NCBI GenBank assembly: GCA_002342065.1
Contig: DDPF01000009.1
Location: forward strand, 1 to 64,000
Length of the DNA: 64,000 nucleotides
Source of the DNA: Bacteroidetes bacterium UBA2475
GTDB taxonomy: Bacteria > Bacteroidota > Bacteroidia > B-17B0 > Aurantibacillaceae
Direction: 5' to 3'
The position numbers and the translations under genes were made by a program. The stretch's first letter is position 1. Every line of letters starts with the position of its first letter. Below the pieces are notes generated by a model. The model saw only the letters and a program-made list of their open reading frames with translations. It was not told the DNA's origin and did not search any database. Positions 62,903 to 64,000 of this stretch are shown here, piece by piece.

Positions 62903-63670
62903 TTAAAGAATCGTTGTTAAATGTACATCAAAAAAATCCTCTTTTGTGCAAAATTCATTTTTTTCAATTACAGAACCGTTTAGCTTAATACAATAATTAT
63001 GATTAATTAAAAATTCATATATATCTTCAATATTATGTCCATTATTTTTTATTAATGGAGGATGTAATGCTAATATTATTTTTGGCTTAAAGGATGAAAT
63101 TATATTTTTAGCCCCTAACAACACATCGTATTCACTACCCTCTGCGTCGATTTTTATCAGATCAATTTGTTTTATATTATTTTCTTTAGTAAATATATCT
63201 AACGATGTAACCTGTATCTGAATAGGCTTTCTTTCTCTGTGATTTTTTGAAACCAGGCTATTTGAATTACTACCGTCTTCCACAGACAAATAAAAATCAA
63301 TTTTTTTGTTTTCCTTCGCAACTGCTTTATTGATTGGGATAACAAGTTCTGACGCGTTATTTATTTTTATAACTTTTTTTAAAATTTCAAAAGTTTTAGG
63401 GGTTGGTTCGAATGAATACACTTTACCCTTTTTTTGGATCAGTTGAGCGCAGATCATTGACATTAAGCCTAAGTGGGCGCCAATATCAAATACGATCATA
63501 TTAGGTTTGCAATTTTCTTTTATAAACAAAATGTTTTCTTTTTCGTAATCATTTTCAAAATATCGAAACCATTTTGCAGGAAACTTTACCTTAAATCCAT
63601 TCACGTAACAAGGTAATCCCTTGCCTAAAATTAAGAGATCAATTATTGAGTAAATTATGTTTTTAAACAT
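62903..63670 (-). CDS. FkbM family methyltransferase
   Basis: 255 residues, SAM-dependent Rossmann fold. Motif I VFDIGAHLGLMSMI, VYSFEPTPKTFEIL, and IDLIKIDAEGSEYDVLLGA are all FkbM hallmarks. It probably O-methylates a sugar of the glycan built by its neighbours. Confidence 0.93.
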   Translation of the reverse strand: MFKNIIYSIIDLLILGKGLPCYVNGFKVKFPAKWFRYFENDYEKENILFIKENCKPNMIVFDIGAHLGLMSMICAQLIQKKGKVYSFEPTPKTFEILKKVIKINNASELVIPINKAVAKENKKIDFYLSVEDGSNSNSLVSKNHRERKPIQIQVTSLDIFTKENNIKQIDLIKIDAEGSEYDVLLGAKNIISSFKPKIILALHPPLIKNNGHNIEDIYEFLINHNYCIKLNGSVIEKNEFCTKEDFFDVHLTTIL

Positions 63671-63674
63671 ATTA

Positions 63675-64000
63675 TTAATTATTTAATATTTCATTATACA
63701 CTTGCATGTGTTTATTATATTTAACTTCGGTCGTATATTGATCTAAGGCATCTTTATAGGCTTGCTCTCCGAAGGCAATGGCCTCATCGTAGTTTGTGTA
63801 TAAATAGATGATTCCCTGTGTAACCTCTTTTGAATTACAATAATCTACCACATAAGCATTTTTTAAGTGTTTGGCAGATTGATATGAGTACCCTGAAAAA
63901 GTTAATAATTGAGGAGTTTTTGCGGCCATCCCTTCAATTATGGATATCCCACAATTTTCAACATATTTATTAATTGGAATATGTATTTGAACTTTAATTG
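63675..64000 (-). CDS. Glycosyltransferase family 4, C-terminal part (gene runs off the window)
   Basis: The last 108 or so codons are visible and the frame is open to the edge. The segment YVENCGISIIEGMAAKTPQLLT is the donor-binding E-x7-E-like region of GT4 enzymes, followed by YTNYDEAIAFGEQAY. It is the upstream member of the same minus-strand run, four bases before the FkbM gene. Confidence 0.82.
   Translation of the reverse strand, partial: IKVQIHIPINKYVENCGISIIEGMAAKTPQLLTFSGYSYQSAKHLKNAYVVDYCNSKEVTQGIIYLYTNYDEAIAFGEQAYKDALDQYTTEVKYNKHMQVYNEILNN

Overview
The window is AT-rich chromosomal DNA from a member of the Bacteroidota. Evidence is the set of family markers (TonB receptor paired with a DUF4249 lipoprotein, DUF2490, DUF4349, PD40/TPR proteins, TPR-SpoIIE phosphatase, Ig-like repeat surface protein), the lack of Shine-Dalgarno motifs, and several promoters that fit the Bacteroidota pattern TTTG, 18-20 bases, then TAnnTTTG. 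I cannot name the species. Both ends cut through genes.

Layout. 1-3293 (minus): 5' part of a very large secreted Ig-like repeat protein with 11 visible repeats of 71-74 residues. 3538-8717 (plus): mutL, two rhomboid proteases and a TPR/PD40 exported protein. 8721-15695 (minus): a compact, complete histidine operon hisGDCBHAF(IE). It is preceded by a readable attenuator: a leader peptide with five His codons, an antiterminator strand and an intrinsic terminator. 15879-30242 (minus): a long sulfur assimilation and methionine/cysteine locus. In transcription order it holds a 79-residue unknown protein, metX, homoserine dehydrogenase, an aldo/keto reductase, sulfite reductase, cobA, a DUF2490 protein, a CysG-like/TauE fusion, a ferredoxin-NADP reductase-like flavoprotein, OsmC, a homoserine sulfhydrylase, cysH, cysD and cysN. 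A SAM-I riboswitch (30508-30635) heads it, followed by a Cys/Met-rich upstream ORF. A second tiny ORF with seven consecutive Cys codons sits between sulfite reductase and cobA. These make a layered set of SAM, cysteine and histidine sensors and are the most interesting content.

30843-35566: an RlpA-like protein, a lipoprotein, miaA, a Mom-like ORF without an ATG, and a DegT aminotransferase. 35754-36213: tRNA-Lys(UUU) followed by a tandem array of hairpins whose stems differ in sequence but stay paired. 36575-38682: a TPR-SpoIIE phosphatase split by a -1 frameshift exactly at a slippery A-rich site. 39346-43906: WalJ-like hydrolase, TspO, an Lmo0937-type small protein, DUF1003 and DUF748. 44289-46342: a WG-repeat protein and gap, whose 5' end is tandemly duplicated (146 bp, one mismatch). 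46364-51147: lipoproteins, a TonB receptor and a DUF4349 protein. 51174-57120: a composite protein, then hisS-hutH-unknown-ppa. 57146-64000: the start of a surface polysaccharide region (galE, a WbpG-type amidotransferase, a membrane protein, glycosyltransferases and an FkbM methyltransferase).

Together, sulfate activation (cysDN), APS reduction (cysH, with no cysC seen), sulfite reduction with siroheme supply (sulfite reductase, cobA, CysG-like domain) and sulfide incorporation into activated homoserine (hom, metX, metZ-like) form a complete route from sulfate to homocysteine. All calls come from reading the sequence; no database search was run.
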